Assembly: GCA_023055505.1 (NCBI GenBank)
Contig: JALIRH010000002.1
Location: 18,372,937-18,436,936 of the forward strand
DNA from: Callipepla californica brunnescens
Lineage: Eukaryota; Chordata; Aves; Galliformes; Odontophoridae
Reading direction: 5' to 3'
Length of the DNA: 64,000 nt
The notes under the pieces: generated by a model
Databases searched by the model: none
Seen by the model: the letters and a program-made list of their open reading frames with translations, nothing else
What the model was told of the DNA's origin: nothing
Shown: positions 11,201-24,736 of the stretch, piece by piece
Position numbering within the stretch: position 1 is the first letter of the stretch
Layout of the letters: every line of letters begins with the position of its first letter
Position numbers and translations under genes: made by a program

Positions 11201-14200
11201 TCGGGATGCAATTTAAGCATTTTAAAACTGCATTCTGCGTATGTGCAGTAGGTGAATTTTAACAGCAGGGTGCCAGTAAACAAACATTCATGCTGTCAAA
11301 CCTGCTAACAGTCGCAAGTCGTGTCATCCCAGACCTGCTTTGTTGCTGCAGAATAACAAAGTATTGATTTTTCCTATGAAAAGGAGACCTGAAATATAAC
11401 CAAGATAATGTTGTGCAATGTGAGGTAAAAGGGACTGTATAGGTGAGTAACTGCCTGTTAGCAGCAAAGCTCAGGAGTCCTGACGTGACATCTGATCCCA
11501 GTAAAACATTTCTTGTTGGGTGCTCATTCCTTTACCAGAATGAGACGATCTCTCAGAGTGCATCTGAGTTCATTGTAGCACTCCTCACTAAATATAAATG
11601 ATCACCCATCAGTGGCATTTTGGATATTCCATCTTTTAGTCTATTCCAACAGAATATTCCAAGGTTCAGATAAGGAATGCATTTTATTCTCTCTCACTCT
11701 TGGAAAGTAGAAACACGACAAATATATTTCAGTTAATTCCATCCCCATCTATTGCAACGTTTTGCCATCAGTTTATTTTGCAGCTGAAAGGTCTGTCTTT
11801 TTACTGGCCCGTTCTGATCATGGCTTGAATAAAGTACTAGATTCTTCCATGTCAGATTCCGATGAATCACATTTATTCTGCTCATGTAAATCAGTGACTG
11901 CATTGACTGTGTTTTAGTTAAATGGTGAAAATCAGACAGGAGCTTGCTATGAATTCCCTGGGTTTGGAAAATTCAATATGAAACATGACCTTCTTAAGAT
12001 AAGGCATGTGTTAAGAACAAGATAGATTGCTAGAGCTGCTGGCATTTGTTACATGGATTTGAGACAGCTGTAAGACAAGCAGGCGCTTTTTCTTGCCTAC
12101 AGCACAACTTGGATGCCATATAATCAAATCTGGTAGACACAGTTGTGAGTTAAATGCCAGGTAATGTCTCGCACATTGCAGGTGAGAAATGAAATACAAG
12201 TTTGAAGAGTAACAAATCTTAACAGCAACAATATGTGTTTAACATGGGTTTCAGAAAGCTCAGAGTGATGTGCATCACTGGCTTCTCTGTTGTATGGGTG
12301 AGGAGGATGAAGCACTGGGAGAAGGGGCTTACTCCAGGGCACCCTGGAGAATGACCACCTTTTCCAAGCTGTATTCTAGCATCCTCAGCAGGAATTCAGC
12401 ATTGCATCTGAAATGCAGCCTCTTCACAGGACTGTTACTTTCTATGATGCAAAGACTGCCTGAAAGGATGCGCTATCCACGTGAAGAAGGGAAAGAGAAC
12501 ACAGAAGGAAAACCTCAGAATGGATGGAAATGATCTTAGTAGATGTGTTTCAGGTAACAGACTGCTATGGAAGGGCATGGTCACAGATGGGATGGATTGC
12601 CTTCTCTTTGGCCATGACAGAAGGGAGGATAACCCAGCTGGACATTAACACTATGGAACTATGGTCCCACATGGGCTTTACACACAATTAAGTGTTCCCA
12701 TAGCCTCCTCAATAGAAACAGTCCTTCTTATAGATCCATTAGATATATGAAACATAAGGCTTTGTCTAAACTACTTATGTGGCAAAAATCTCACTGTTAA
12801 AACCTTGCATTTTAAAATTGATCTGGTTAATGTAGCACAGGTTTTCCATTATAGGCATGCCTTGAAGCATGGAGAGATGTGAAGGGAATCCACAGCTCCC
12901 ATTATTTCATTTGAGAATATGAACGCTTAGCATTCATGAAAACCTGGCCCTCGATAATGGGGCCAGCCGCGGCTGGTCAGGTATGGAGGTATATATATCT
13001 GTGTGTTTATCCATGCATATGTATGTGTATGATATATATACACGTATATATGTATACACATATGTGTGTATACCACCCCAGGGTCTAGCTAACTGCTGTC
13101 CTGCCGAGGGCATTAGGAGCTGCCCAGGGATCCAGGACTGGCAGAAGTAGCAGCACATGTTGCTGTGCGTTGTGGCTCATGCTAATGTGCAAACTGCTGC
13201 ATTGCTGGCTCCAAATCCTTCAAAATCAGAAGTTATTAAAAACAACAACAACAAAACAAAACAGCCTCAAGATTGCACCTTCAAGTTTTTGTCCATGGCC
13301 CTTGGCTTTCCTCCTTTAGTAAACACACAAACCTTTTCCTTGTGGCAACCTGACAGTAAAAAACATGTACTATCACAAGCTCTCACAGTAGCTTAGCAAG
13401 TGTTGCAACACTATGGCTGGCTTAGACATTTGCAGAGACCTTTTGCCTTTGCAGCTCGCACATCCCATCAGTCTTAATGTCACGCCTCTGAGCTGCAGCA
13501 TTAACCCAGGCTTTCTGATCTGATAAGCTCTGCTTTTTGCAGGAAAACGGTATCTGAGTGAGATGTGGTACTGGGTGAGTCCTCCGCTGAGCCTGTGACG
13601 TGCACGTACTGCTGGATAGTTCTGCTCATGTGGCTGTTTTTTCAATTTGTCTTCTTAATCCTCAGGATGAGTTATTTCTGTGGAAAGATCATGTCTAAAT
13701 ACAACTTTTAGAAGTGTTTCTTTGCAGAAAGGGAGCGTACAAGGCTAATTCTGATGGAGGGTGTCCAACCCTCCAGGACCAGAAGGTGCCTGCAATCCAC
13801 AACATGTATCTGTTGTTACATGGGAGTGAGCAGTTGTCCTAGAGAGCCTCCATCCTCTGCAGGGATGGGGCAGCTCATTCACTGGGTTTGGCATTTGGGC
13901 AGTTTTCACTTTCAAGTTATTTCTGACTTTATACAAGGTGTAAAACACGCGAGTGAGAAAGTGCTCAAAATGAGTGACTTTCTCATGAGGGCTATAACTA
14001 CGACAAAGGCGCACCATTTTTTAAAGTGGCACACATAAAGGTGTCATATCAGCTGTTCTGCAGGATTAGCCACATGGCTTACAGAGCCCTAACCTTTCCC
14101 TGAGTGCAGTCAGCAGAGGAAGGGGCAAGAAATGTCCTAATCCCAATTAGCTAAGGATTGGTGTAAACCCTGATTGCTTGCAAAATTTCCAACTGTTGCA

Positions 14201-14255
14201 ACTGTGCATGCTCTTGTTCAAATGTTCAGTGTCAAAGATTAAGTTTCCATTTCAC
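8291..14255. other. Intergenic, no gene seen; simple repeats only
   Basis: Nearly 6 kb without a supportable exon. It contains a GTT run at about 10675-10690 and a degenerate TA/TG/CA tract at about 12988-13072. Short open frames are scattered on both strands without splice or family support. Confidence 0.5.
12988..13072. repeat. Degenerate TA/TG dinucleotide tract
   Basis: Alternating purine-pyrimidine sequence, with TATATATA, TGTGTG and GTATATATG segments, broken by point changes. It is a decayed microsatellite. Confidence 0.8.
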
Positions 14256-14256
14256 T

Positions 14257-14367
14257 CTTCTATTCTATTCTATATTCTATTCTATTCTATTCTATTCTAT
14301 TCTATTCTATTCTATTCTATTCTATTCTATTCTATTCTATTCTATTCTATTCTATTCTATTCTATTT
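14257..14367. repeat. (TTCTA)n pentanucleotide microsatellite
   Basis: About 21 copies of TTCTA (equivalently ATTCT), with one interruption near 14271 (TATATTC). The array is nearly perfect, so probably polymorphic. It keeps a frame open by chance on the plus strand, which should not be read as a protein. Confidence 0.97.
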
Positions 14368-14369
14368 TC

Positions 14370-16514
14370 ATTTGCAGCTTAGCTGGACATCTGAGCTGAG
14401 AGTGATGCGGAAAGATTTATTCTGAGGGCCTTTCCCCTTAAAGGCAGGCCTGCAGCACTAAAGGTCTCGCAGGCTGTGCGGAGGGCTGGCAGCAGTTTCT
14501 GAGCAACAGCCAAAAATATGTTCTTGCAGCAGCATTTCCATACTGATAGCACTACAACAGACTCAGCTCTGCTATGGACGGACTTGGTGAAACTGTGTTT
14601 TGGCAGAACCCTGAACTCCAACTGCATAGACACAAATTCGGCCGTCCTTTTTGCTGTCTTTCACTGTTCTTTGCCCATGGCAGTGATAAAAATCATGTCC
14701 ATATGGTGAGTAAAAACAGTCCCGATAAAAATATCCTGGGTCTTTATACCTTCACGTTTGTCTTACCCCAGACTTGTTCCAATTGCTTTGAGAAGCTGAC
14801 GCTGTGATGGCAGGAGAGCTGTGCCGTGCTGAAGTTATGAGCTCAGCAAAGGGAAGAAGAGAAATCCCTGATGTTGCATTGCTCCAGTCCCTCTTTGCTG
14901 ATGGGGGGGCAAATGAATGCCATGGATGTCACACGCTTTGCAGCTGGGACTGAGAAGAGGTTTCAGATGACTTGTGCAAAAGGACTATGGTTTCAGGGTA
15001 GCACATGCCAGGAAGGACATTCTCTCCTACCTAGCTAATTCCGAAAATATAATGTGCAGCCGCTGGCTGATCCGGGGGAGCCTCACGCATGCACGGTGCC
15101 TGCCTGGCAGTTGACCTAGTTGTGCATGCAGGGAGTTGCACACAATAACCCATCTGTCAAGCCACTGCAGAATTCTCTCCCAAACAAGCAAACAAGAAAT
15201 TAAAGGAAAGCTCCAGCCACGCTGATAAGCTTGTGGGGGCACACAGGGCTTATTTGTTCAGTTTGGGATTTGTTTGGTCCTCTCCTTGAACCCAGTGAAA
15301 GGGGAGGCTGAGAGCAGAGCCTGCAGGAAGACTCAGTATCTGAGCACCCATCCTGCTCTGCATCCTCCCATGTCTGGGAATTCCCTGTGCCGTGATCCCA
15401 TTTTCCCTGAGAAAGGCAATGGCTACCAGGACCAGATTTCAGGGGAAACACACACAGCAATTTCTGGCCAGTTGCTCCCAGGTTATTATGAAGTCCCTAA
15501 AGGATTGTCGATAAACTTGCAGGCACTGGTCTAAATCCTTGCCATTTCCAGAAGCAAACAAACACAAGAATTGTCCTGTGCTTGCAAACACAGCTTTCCT
15601 ATCCCCATATGTTTTCAGACCATACAGATTATTCTTATCACAGTGGTGCCTTATTGAAATGTATTTTGAGATTGCTGAAAATGGCCCCATCAGTTCTTAC
15701 TGAAAAGAAGACCCATAGATACCCCTTCCCAGTGTGGCTGTCTCTGTGAGGTGAGTGCTGCACCTCCTGTGGGACGGGTGTGTGGATAGCATTCAGCTCA
15801 GGGATCTTTAGATGCAGAGCTGTGATCAGCCTGAGGCACACAAAGCTGATTTACATGCAATATGTTCTCTTCATGAGTACGCAGATGAAGGCAGGCTGGC
15901 CTCGTTCTGTTACAGGCACATTTCTCAGGGTCTCAAAGAAGATCACAGACTTTTTCTGCAACGTCTGCATGAGAAAAAATCCTCCAGAACCCATTCTTCC
16001 TACAGGAGATGTCAGCATAGATGGGTCTGTGCAGACAATCTTGCCACCTGCCTGACAAAGGGCCAGCACAGAGCTGCTTCTTGTTTGTAACATATTGCAC
16101 TGCATGCTCTGCAATTCCACAGACCTACTCTCGCTCCACGACCAATGCTTTCTTCACCTGCCCTTGCAGTGCGGTCAGGCTCTGCACAGCAGTGCTGCCA
16201 GAAGAAAGTGTTCTGCTTTCCTACTTCATACTATGTGACCACTAGTGGATAAACACTCCTCTGAAATTATTAGTGCAACAGTGCAGTGAACATTTTAAGC
16301 ACACAGGGTCCAAGAAATGGGAGGAGGACTTGAAGTATTTTTAGCTTTTAATTATAAGATAAATACCAAATAACATCACTCATTTACTATGCAATAGAAG
16401 TATCATCTGCTAGAGAAGGACGAAGATGCTAAGACAATGCAAACTCAATCTGTGTTTCAATACTTGCTATGCTTCTGATTGCAGGTTTTGGTGTTTTTAA
16501 AGGGTCAACATATT
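14370..16514. other. Intergenic, no gene seen
   Basis: I found no exon, RNA gene or transposon that I can support. Overlapping short frames at 15274-16245 are chance. Confidence 0.45.
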
Positions 16515-17058
16515 ATGAGGGCTGATCCAAAGCCAGTGTGTCCTGTGTTATTACATCAGAGGCAGGTGGTGGTGGTATGGCAGTAGAGGTTGAAGCTTCC
16601 TGCCAACATTCCGCTACATGTTGTTGCTGTGTGACAGATGGCAGCAGAGGGGGAGTCTGACAAAGTGGTGTCTGACATGGACGTGTGGATGAAGTCAGTG
16701 AATTCCTCCATGCAGGAAAAAATGGCACCCAGTGACATCCATTGATGCTTCCTGAACATTTATGGAGACCAAGCCAGTGGATGTGAGCACAGGGAGGCGG
16801 AGGGTGCTGCATTTCAGTAGTGGTGACTGTGACTTGAAAGCCACATTCTGGATGGCCATGCACAGCTGTCACACCACAAAATGAAGAGGGTCTCACGCAG
16901 CTCATCTACGTGAATCAGCTAATGGTGGTGGCTGTGTTGAAAAATAGCATTTTGTACCTGAGAATTTGCTTGACCAAGCAGTGCTATTGTGTTTTTTATA
17001 CTTACTGTAGTGTCCACGGAAATAAATAGGAGGCATTACTTTTGGAGCGACCTACATA
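16515..17058 (+). mobile_element. Mariner-like element, Galluhop family, internally deleted
   Basis: The left edge GAGGGCTGATCCAAAG and the right edge, TACTTTTGGAGCGACCTAC, form imperfect terminal inverted repeats. The body, including GAATTCCTCCATGCAGGAAA and AATAAATAGGAGGCATTACT, resembles the chicken mariner family Galluhop as I remember it. At roughly 540 bp it is about half of a full mariner. The transposase frame is broken by stops, so it is not autonomous. TA dinucleotides occur near both edges. Confidence 0.75.
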
Positions 17059-19573
17059 TAAGAGTTTGTAAATGTGGAAATTTTTCCTTTTTTTTTTTTT
17101 TTCTCCTTTTGGAAGATGTGTATTAAAGAAAAAACAACAACAAAAACCAAAAACCACCTTCTTGCTGTATGTTTTCCTCTGCAGGGTCAATGCGTAGAGC
17201 AGGGCTTTTGACACAGTGATCTTCCTCTGCGCAGGATCCGAACAGAGAGTACTTGCTGTGCTCCTGTGGGGCTGCTTCTGTGGAAGGAGGCAAGTACAAG
17301 GTTTGGGTTTCTTCCCAAGAATTCAGCAGCCGCATTGCAAATAAGATCGCTACTTACATTGCCCATATTTACATAGTCTAAATATCACCGAAGAACGTCA
17401 GCTGCAAGAATCTGCGTCACAGACATTCCTTTATCTTACTTTTCGCAACGCACACATCCAGCCGCAGTAAGGTGTTCTTTGTTGCAAATTAAGCGTTAAG
17501 CACAATTAACACTCCAGTGCGAGCCTGGAAATGTTGCCAAGAAGGATTTCCGTCCTGGAGTTTTTTAATTAATGTTGTGTTCATCATCTGTAATCACCGA
17601 ATCCTCAGTATGGGCCAGGTATGTGTGCCCTGTTGTGAACCAAAGCAAGGCAGGAACACAGCGCGGAGGACTGAGCAGCCATTACCACATGCTGCTGATT
17701 GTGGCTACCACTGCAATAGCTTTCCTTCCACTGATCACCTGTGTGACTGGGCTTACCAAAACGAGTTCCTTCTCCACGTATTAGTAATGGGCTGGCTTGC
17801 AGGAGGTGCAGCTGGAACATAATACCATTGTAACTGCAATTAGCACTGCACATCTGAAGTGTGTCTTGAGCTTGTGCTTCTATTATATTTGGAGTTGTTA
17901 CGACAAGTTTAACTGTTATGTGGCCTCCGGGGCTGAATTCTGTTCAAATAATGATGATATTAAAATGTATTTGAAGTATTTTAATGTATTTAATGGGTGT
18001 ATTTTAACACATTTGAAGCACCTACAGAATTCCTCTGCTGACTGGGGCAGTGAGCACCACCTATGCTCAACTCCATAGGTTAGTACACAGAAATATTTCT
18101 TTTTTTCAGGAAATATTTCTCTTTTTAACTTTCGCCTTACCAAGTGAACTGACCTACAGTTGCTTGCAGAGTTTTACATATCTCGTACTGCTTGCTTAGG
18201 ACTTCTTAACCCAAATCACTGCGAGAGAGGAATTTCAGTGTTTCCAATGTCATCAGTTCCAGCTGTAATTTCATGGCTCCTCATTCCCCACTTCCCAGGA
18301 CGCACAAAACAGAATGCAGCTATTTGAAGGTCTGTCCAAAGAGACCATCTTGGAATGACTGTTACTGCACACTCTGCTTCATATTCCATCTCCCGAAATA
18401 CTGCATGTTGATTTTGCAGTTACCGTAGTGGATGCTAATATCATTTGCTTTGTTGTTTATGACTTGAGTGATGCTATTTTTAATGGTGTTCTGGCATGTC
18501 AAATTGTAAGCGCGTTTTTGGCAGGCAGCGCATGCAGCTCCTGGCTCCTCACACTGCTCATCGCTTCGGTCAATGCAGGCACTGCCATTACAGTGACACC
18601 TACAGAACGCATTAATGCAGCCTTAATTACCCATACGGCTGCCCTGCCAAGAAACAAGCTACGCTGCATCATCCAGATCATTCTTTGAGGGCATTTATGC
18701 TTGTTTGTTTATCCACAGCATAAAACCACTTGACCTTTGGTAAAGTTTGTTTCTTAATCACTGTGTACCAACTCCATACACTCCCCTCAGAATGTATTCC
18801 CCAAAGGCTTAAAAGACCTCATCTCCAGCATCTCATTGCAGAAACCTGGATTTCTGGTCTGGCGCTTGGGTTAACTTTCTTCCCTTTTTCTGCCCTTCAG
18901 CTTCTTTGGAATATCAGGATTCTCATCTTCCTGCAAACCCAAAGCAGTTAAATGCAATTTCAGGCAGTTTTTCTGCTTGAGGGCATGATTTCAGTTTGCT
19001 CGTTATGACAGCCTTGCAGTACAAGTTGTTATCTGGCACGGGTAGGTGTATAGCTTTGTATTTTCATTGGAATCTCATTTATTCTCTGTTCTGGGAGTGC
19101 TGAAAGCTTAACATGTCATTAGTATTCTTTCTGGTCTTTTGAAAAATATCAGCTGCATCATTATAACGCAAGGAAAATGGGTCCCTCTCAAGTTCCCCTC
19201 CTATTAGGGCATGCAAACTATGCAAAACCTTCATTTTTGGCCTGAGCTGAAGCAGTTGAACACAGAACCGAACATTAGTGACAACTAATTACACTGTCCG
19301 AAGCTTCAGAGCGGCAGAAGAAAACTGCTTATCGAGGAGGATGAGCCGAGACAGTGACCTGGATTTCCTGAGTTGTGTGCAGACGGTGCTGGGAGCTGCG
19401 GCTGATGAGGAATGCTAATGGTGTCAGGAACCGAGAGCAGCCCCGTCTTGCGGGCAGCGCAGCTGCATGCGCTCCCATCGGTCCTACGCCCAGGGGCTCC
19501 TTGGAGGGCTCTGCAAGTGTTCCCTTTGCCTTACATGTTGCTCGTTTGCTCATTCAGAGTGCCGGGCAAATGT
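17059..19573. other. Intergenic, no gene seen; possible conserved non-coding DNA
   Basis: I see no exon with splice signals and no repeat family. The stretch at about 18430-18690 has balanced, non-repetitive composition with several ATTA/TAAT motifs and could be a conserved regulatory element. That cannot be judged without alignment. Confidence 0.4.
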
Positions 19574-19765
19574 ACGTAGGCTGCTCCATAAGTAACGCCT
19601 CCTGTTTATTTCCATGGAAACTACAACAGCTACAAAGAGGACAATCACACCATTTGATAGAGCAAACTCTCAGCTACAGAATATTATTTTTTTTCCAAAT
19701 AGTTACCATTATTACCTGTATGTTTTTGCCAGAGACGTACAAGAAACAGCAGGCCAGACCCAGCA
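19574..19765 (-). mobile_element. Mariner-like (Galluhop) end fragment
   Basis: GTAGGCTGCTCCATAAGTAACGCC followed by CCTGTTTATTTCCATGGAAA is the reverse complement of the right end of the copy at 16515-17058, with divergence. It continues through a block corresponding to the AACATAGTCACCACCATT region. The far end is truncated or too diverged to place. Confidence 0.78.
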
Positions 19766-19963
19766 CCAGCAATGACCACAGCCTCCTGCCAATGCCTTTA
19801 CTTGTGTGGGCACCAAGCAGCCTCCCTGCTGTAGGAAGGACACAGGAAGAGCAGAGCATGAGTTGCATCCTGTCCCTTTCCACTAAAAGAAGAAGACTCT
19901 GCTTCCTTGATTCTTTCCACTCAGAGAAAAAGATGGAGGAGATTTTGTTGTACTCAATACATA

Positions 19964-20074
19964 GGGCTACATAGGGTTTGAATTTTGGGTGGTCCTGTGT
20001 GGTCGAGCTGGGAGCTTGACTCAATGATCCTTATGGGTCCCTTCCAACCCAGGATGTTCTGTGACTTTATGAAA
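19964..20074 (+). mobile_element. CR1 LINE extreme 3' end
   Basis: GGGTGGTCCTGTGTGGTCGAG and GATCCTTATGGGTCCCTTCC are the CR1 3' UTR on the plus strand. It ends near TTCTGTGACTTTATGA, a decayed terminal repeat. Confidence 0.88.
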
Positions 20075-23000
20075 GTGGGGTGATGAGCACAGGTTGCCAA
20101 GGTGCATGGCTGAGCAGGGCAGCCCACTGCCCCATGCCTTGCAGGCAAGCCTCGCTCAGTGTGCTTGGCTCCTTTTCTGCAGACCAGGAACCATTTCCTC
20201 AAGGAAATGCCAGTGGGGCCAACAGGCTGGTATCTGGATGATAGGAGCATTCTTCTGATCAGAATTCAGAAACCAGACGGCTTAAAAAGACAATAACGAG
20301 ACATTGCTTCGGAATAAAGGGCTCCAAACACAACAATGTCTTAGCTGTGGCGCTGCAAGTGGGATCGCATGTGCCAAATGTTGTGTTGTGTTTTCTGCTT
20401 TTATTCGAGGTGAACAGATTTATGAACACATGATATGTGTGGCAGGATAAGAAAGATAATTTGGATGTCTAGTCCATTAATTTTTCTCAAAGAAAAATGG
20501 CAAGATGCCCTTACAAGCCCATTTCTACTTATCACTTGGCAGAAGGGACAGTCCACATGTTAAGATTTCACAGCATTGTGAGTGTTTTTTAAGTGTTTGT
20601 CGTGAATCATAGATAGATTTTTCTGAGTTATCTGTAAGGATCACCTCTTCCTATCATCTTCAATGGAACTGATCTGTCCAGAAGTCCCCTATAAAATAGG
20701 GAGCAGAAAACAGTGAGTACAGAAAAATTGGGAGTAGCAGGGATACTGGAACAAGCAAAAAGTCCCTGAGGAATTAGGAAAATGGAAGGAAGAAGAAACT
20801 TTAAGGCACTGTAGCAAAGTGTAAGACCAGCAGTATGCCTGGGGACTACGGCCAGGCGCAGCTGGAGCTGGGAAGAGCTGTGAGAGCAAAGAGTTTGGGG
20901 GTGGGCCAGGAAGGAGCACAGCGCCTGGCTTGTCACTGTATATTCAGCACGTTGGAAATCTCAGTAGGCTTTCCATTGTTACCTCTACCAGATGACTTCC
21001 CACCATGTTGGAGATGTTATGTGTGTCCTGTTTTTGCCACCGTGGAATTTCAACAGACATCAAAATTGCAAAGTCTGACACTCATAAGTTTTCCTTAATA
21101 CCTTGTAGAAATGGTATAATTTGGGCAAGTCATTTTTCCCAAAGTCTAGGCACTTATGTTTTTGGCCAAGGGATGATGGCAGAAGTTCTGCTGCTGTTTT
21201 CAGTTCTTATTTTGTAAAGCATGGCATTTGCATTCCTCAGCTGCATGAACAAGACAAATACCGAAGGCAAGGGTTGAAGTGGAAATTCAGAACACAGAGT
21301 AGTTGGATTAGTTCTGTGGGAAGCAGTGTTGCATTTCAAGGGCTAACAATTCATACGATCAAATATTTGTATTCTCAGTGACTGCGTTCTCTTCATTAAT
21401 TTGCAGTTGCCGTGATGAAATAATGATAAATTTCAGCAAGGGGGGAGGGGAGGGAAGGAAGAATTGTTCAGGTTAACTATTAGAAGAGCATCTGGGTTGT
21501 ACAAATTTCCAGGAAATAACGCTGAAGAATTCTTGTCCCAGCCATGAGGGTCTAGTTGGACGGATTCCCTTTCTTGTTCTTGTTACATCACTTTGTGGTT
21601 GTTGTTGTTGGAGGGAATGATGATGGAGATGAGGCTAATTTTCACTAAATTTCATGAGTATTCAGATAATTCTACAGCAGCCCAGTGCAGCAGCCAGCTC
21701 AGCATAGATGAGAGTAAGTCTTTTTAGAGGCCTTATTAACAGTTTTAAGGGGTATTATGTTAACAACACCATAAAGACATTTAAATTCAGACATTCTACT
21801 TAAGAACATACATTCATTAAGCAAATGTAAATTAAAGTCATCACTAAGAGGCAGTAAGTAATTAAGATTTCTGATTTGTGTGGTGATGAGAAATGCACAC
21901 TGAATTCTTCGGTTAAGAATTCTTTGTGAAAGTGATGACTTGGGCATTGACTAGAATGTAACTGTAGATGAAACTCTTTCAAAGAATAAGCTTTTTTTCC
22001 CCAGACTTGAATAACTCAATTTGGAACTTATCATTTTGCCACAGTTTTCAATATATTAGATTTGTTAAATGCATGAATATGACCATTAGCTTCGTATAAT
22101 AAACGGTTTGTTGTAAGAAATAATGTAGCATATCATCAAAGCAAATATTAGATCTAATTGCATTCAATTTATCTTTGGCCATGTCCAATCTGGTGTGGCA
22201 TTTAAAAGCAAACTTTGTCCAAGAATTAAATGGAAGTCATTGAAACCGATTACACTTAAGATTGTGTTTACTTGTAAAGTCTCAGAAACACAATCCCTAG
22301 ATTATTATCATACTCTATCTTCCAAACCCTGCTTCTCTTACAGAAAAGGGTAAGCATGCCTGAAGCCTTGTTCTGTAATCAGAAAGGGATCAGGACATCC
22401 AGAATGATGAAAAGATACAGTGCTGTGTGGGAGCCAGTAACTTGCATGCACTCTGCTTTACACAGTTCTTCCCTATGAGGACAACCAGTTACAGGACCAC
22501 AGAATTCTCCCTGGTGCAGTGTTGTTGCTTGGACACTGGGGAAGGAAGTTCTGAAATGCACAAGAAAATGATATGAAACGGAGAAGAGAAGGGCATAGAA
22601 AGAAGTTGGCAAGGAGAGGATAGTGGTGTTTTTGCTAACAAAATGAGTTTTCAAGGCTGTCTGCTAAGTGGCATCAAAGAGGAGTGTGGAATTTTGAAAA
22701 TGTCTCTGTGACCCAGAGAACATGTTCCTGCCACATCAAGGCATTTGTGGTACTGTCAGTGCTTGCAGAAATCTCAGCGAGGCCGCATCCTTCTGCTTAT
22801 TTCAAAATAACCCACCAGAAACAATTTGGTGCCTCGTAATCTTTTACTCACAGGAAAATGTATTCTGCAAAGCACTCACTGTTACTTTATTTCTGTTTCA
22901 AGCATGAACAGAATTATCTGCCGCCTTTGCACATAATTTTTAACAAAAAGCCCAATCCTGTTCTCAGAGTTGCAGACCAGTTTTAGTGGCTTTTCTCACG

Positions 23001-24630
23001 ACAGATGTCAGACAGGGAACACCCACAGCACTGTGCTCACTGCTGTCAGACACTGTTTGCCATCCCCAGTTCTGGAGGTCTCCATGGAGAGGGGAGCAGC
23101 AGAGCCACAGCCCCTTTGCCTGGCTGAGCACAGCAGCTCTCAGCAGCTTGCAGCTCCTGCCCAGTGCTGGCTTTGACAAGCCTGACCATGATGTCTCTCT
23201 GGATCTGCTCCTTGGGATCATACCTTGGGGTTTAGGAGTGGTTACAAACAGCTGAGAACTTCTGGCTTGGAAATGCATCTTCTGGTTTGAGTGTGCACGC
23301 TGGGCCACACACCCTGGCTGCTGGGTATGAAAAAGAGCATCAGACACCAAGCAAAAGATATCCAGATTTCACTTGCATTCCCACATCTGACCCAGGAAGT
23401 TTCCTCACATTCTTGAGTAAAGTATGGCTGAGGTACTGAATAAGATCAATTGGCTCAGAGGATCTTAATGACAACAAAATTTAAAAGGGTTTCCTTCCCT
23501 GATTTTGAGGAGCACAGAATGGCTGAGCCCAGAAACAGAAACTGCAACCTACAAATCTTAGAGCGAAGGGTTAGCCTCAAGTACATCAGGTACATTAACA
23601 CAGCTAGCTAGAGATGGAAATCCAGCTTGATTGCATCCAATTAGGGACTCAAAATCTTGCTGACAGACCATATCTTTAGAAGACCCAAGTGCCAGCAACA
23701 GTGCTCTGACAACTCAGTGCACAAGTTAGAGCTGTGTAGCTCCTCTCCTTGCTAGGTACATGCAGATCCTGCCAAGTCCTATATGCCCCTCTCTGTGTTA
23801 TAGGAGTAATTGATCCATGTCGGTCTCTGCTGCAATCCATGGTCTATATGGGTTTTCTTTTCTTCATGGAAAAAATTCCTTTTGAGGCAGTCTGTCTTAA
23901 CTTCTAGGGCACATGAAAGCAGAGCACTGTGGATAGTGCCAGTCTTACTCCTGCTAACATTAGTAAATCTATTCATGCAAGTAAACAAGATCCATCTTAA
24001 GTGGGTCAAATATTTTTTTCAAATGTGCTGTTACTTTGTAAACACCATAAAGGGTCCTGCCCCTTTTACCCTAGTGGGAAAAGCCTCCGCCCAGTGCTGG
24101 GGCTCTCTCAACCCAGGAATGTCTGAGACAATGCTGCTGTCGAAAAAAAATGAAGATATTCAGAGGCCTCTCAGATTGACATGAAGTTTTGAGAGATCAT
24201 TCTCTTCCTCACTGCTCACAGGTCACACGGGAGGGCAGTGGGGGATACTGATGAGTGCAGTGCTCCTTCAGGGCTCAGTTGGAAAACTTCCTCTTTGAAA
24301 ACGGAGGGAACTCGTGCTCAACAAAATGCTCTAGCAGCCAGGGGAGCTCAGCCAAACAGCGTCTGCTGTCTGGAAAACACAAGAACACGTGTGTGTTTGG
24401 CAAGCTGAAGGGTGAGTGACAGGAATTACCAGCGAGCATAGAGAACACTCCTAATTGTGAGCAGCTAGGATCAAATTTGGGAGACTACTTACACAAAACC
24501 CACAGGACTGAGAAAAAGATCTGGACAGAAAAGAAATTCTTGCAAGCGTAACACACAGCTACACACATGTATGGATGAAAGCTGGGCATGAGCCAGCACT
24601 GCACACTCGCAGCACAGAAGGCCAACACGA
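20075..24630. other. Intergenic, no gene seen
   Basis: No supportable exon. An AT-rich, non-repetitive stretch at about 22020-22260 looks like candidate conserved non-coding DNA. A short GTT repeat lies at 21597-21609. Confidence 0.45.
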
Positions 24631-24633
24631 TCC

Positions 24634-24736
24634 TGCGGCCCAGGGCAGCCTGAGCTGGTGGGCTGTAACCCTGCCCATGGCAGGTGGTCCCTAATGTCCC
24701 TTCCAATCCAAGCTGTTGTGTGATTCAGAGATTCTA
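24634..24736 (+). mobile_element. CR1-like LINE 3' end
   Basis: GCAGGTGGTCCCTAATGTCC and CTTCCAATCCAAGCTGTTGTG match the 3' UTR of a CR1 subfamily, ending near GATTCAGAGATTCT. Confidence 0.75.

Noticed and set aside
14178..14399. 73-codon frame with a repeated SILFY pattern
   Set aside because: It is translation of the TTCTA microsatellite.
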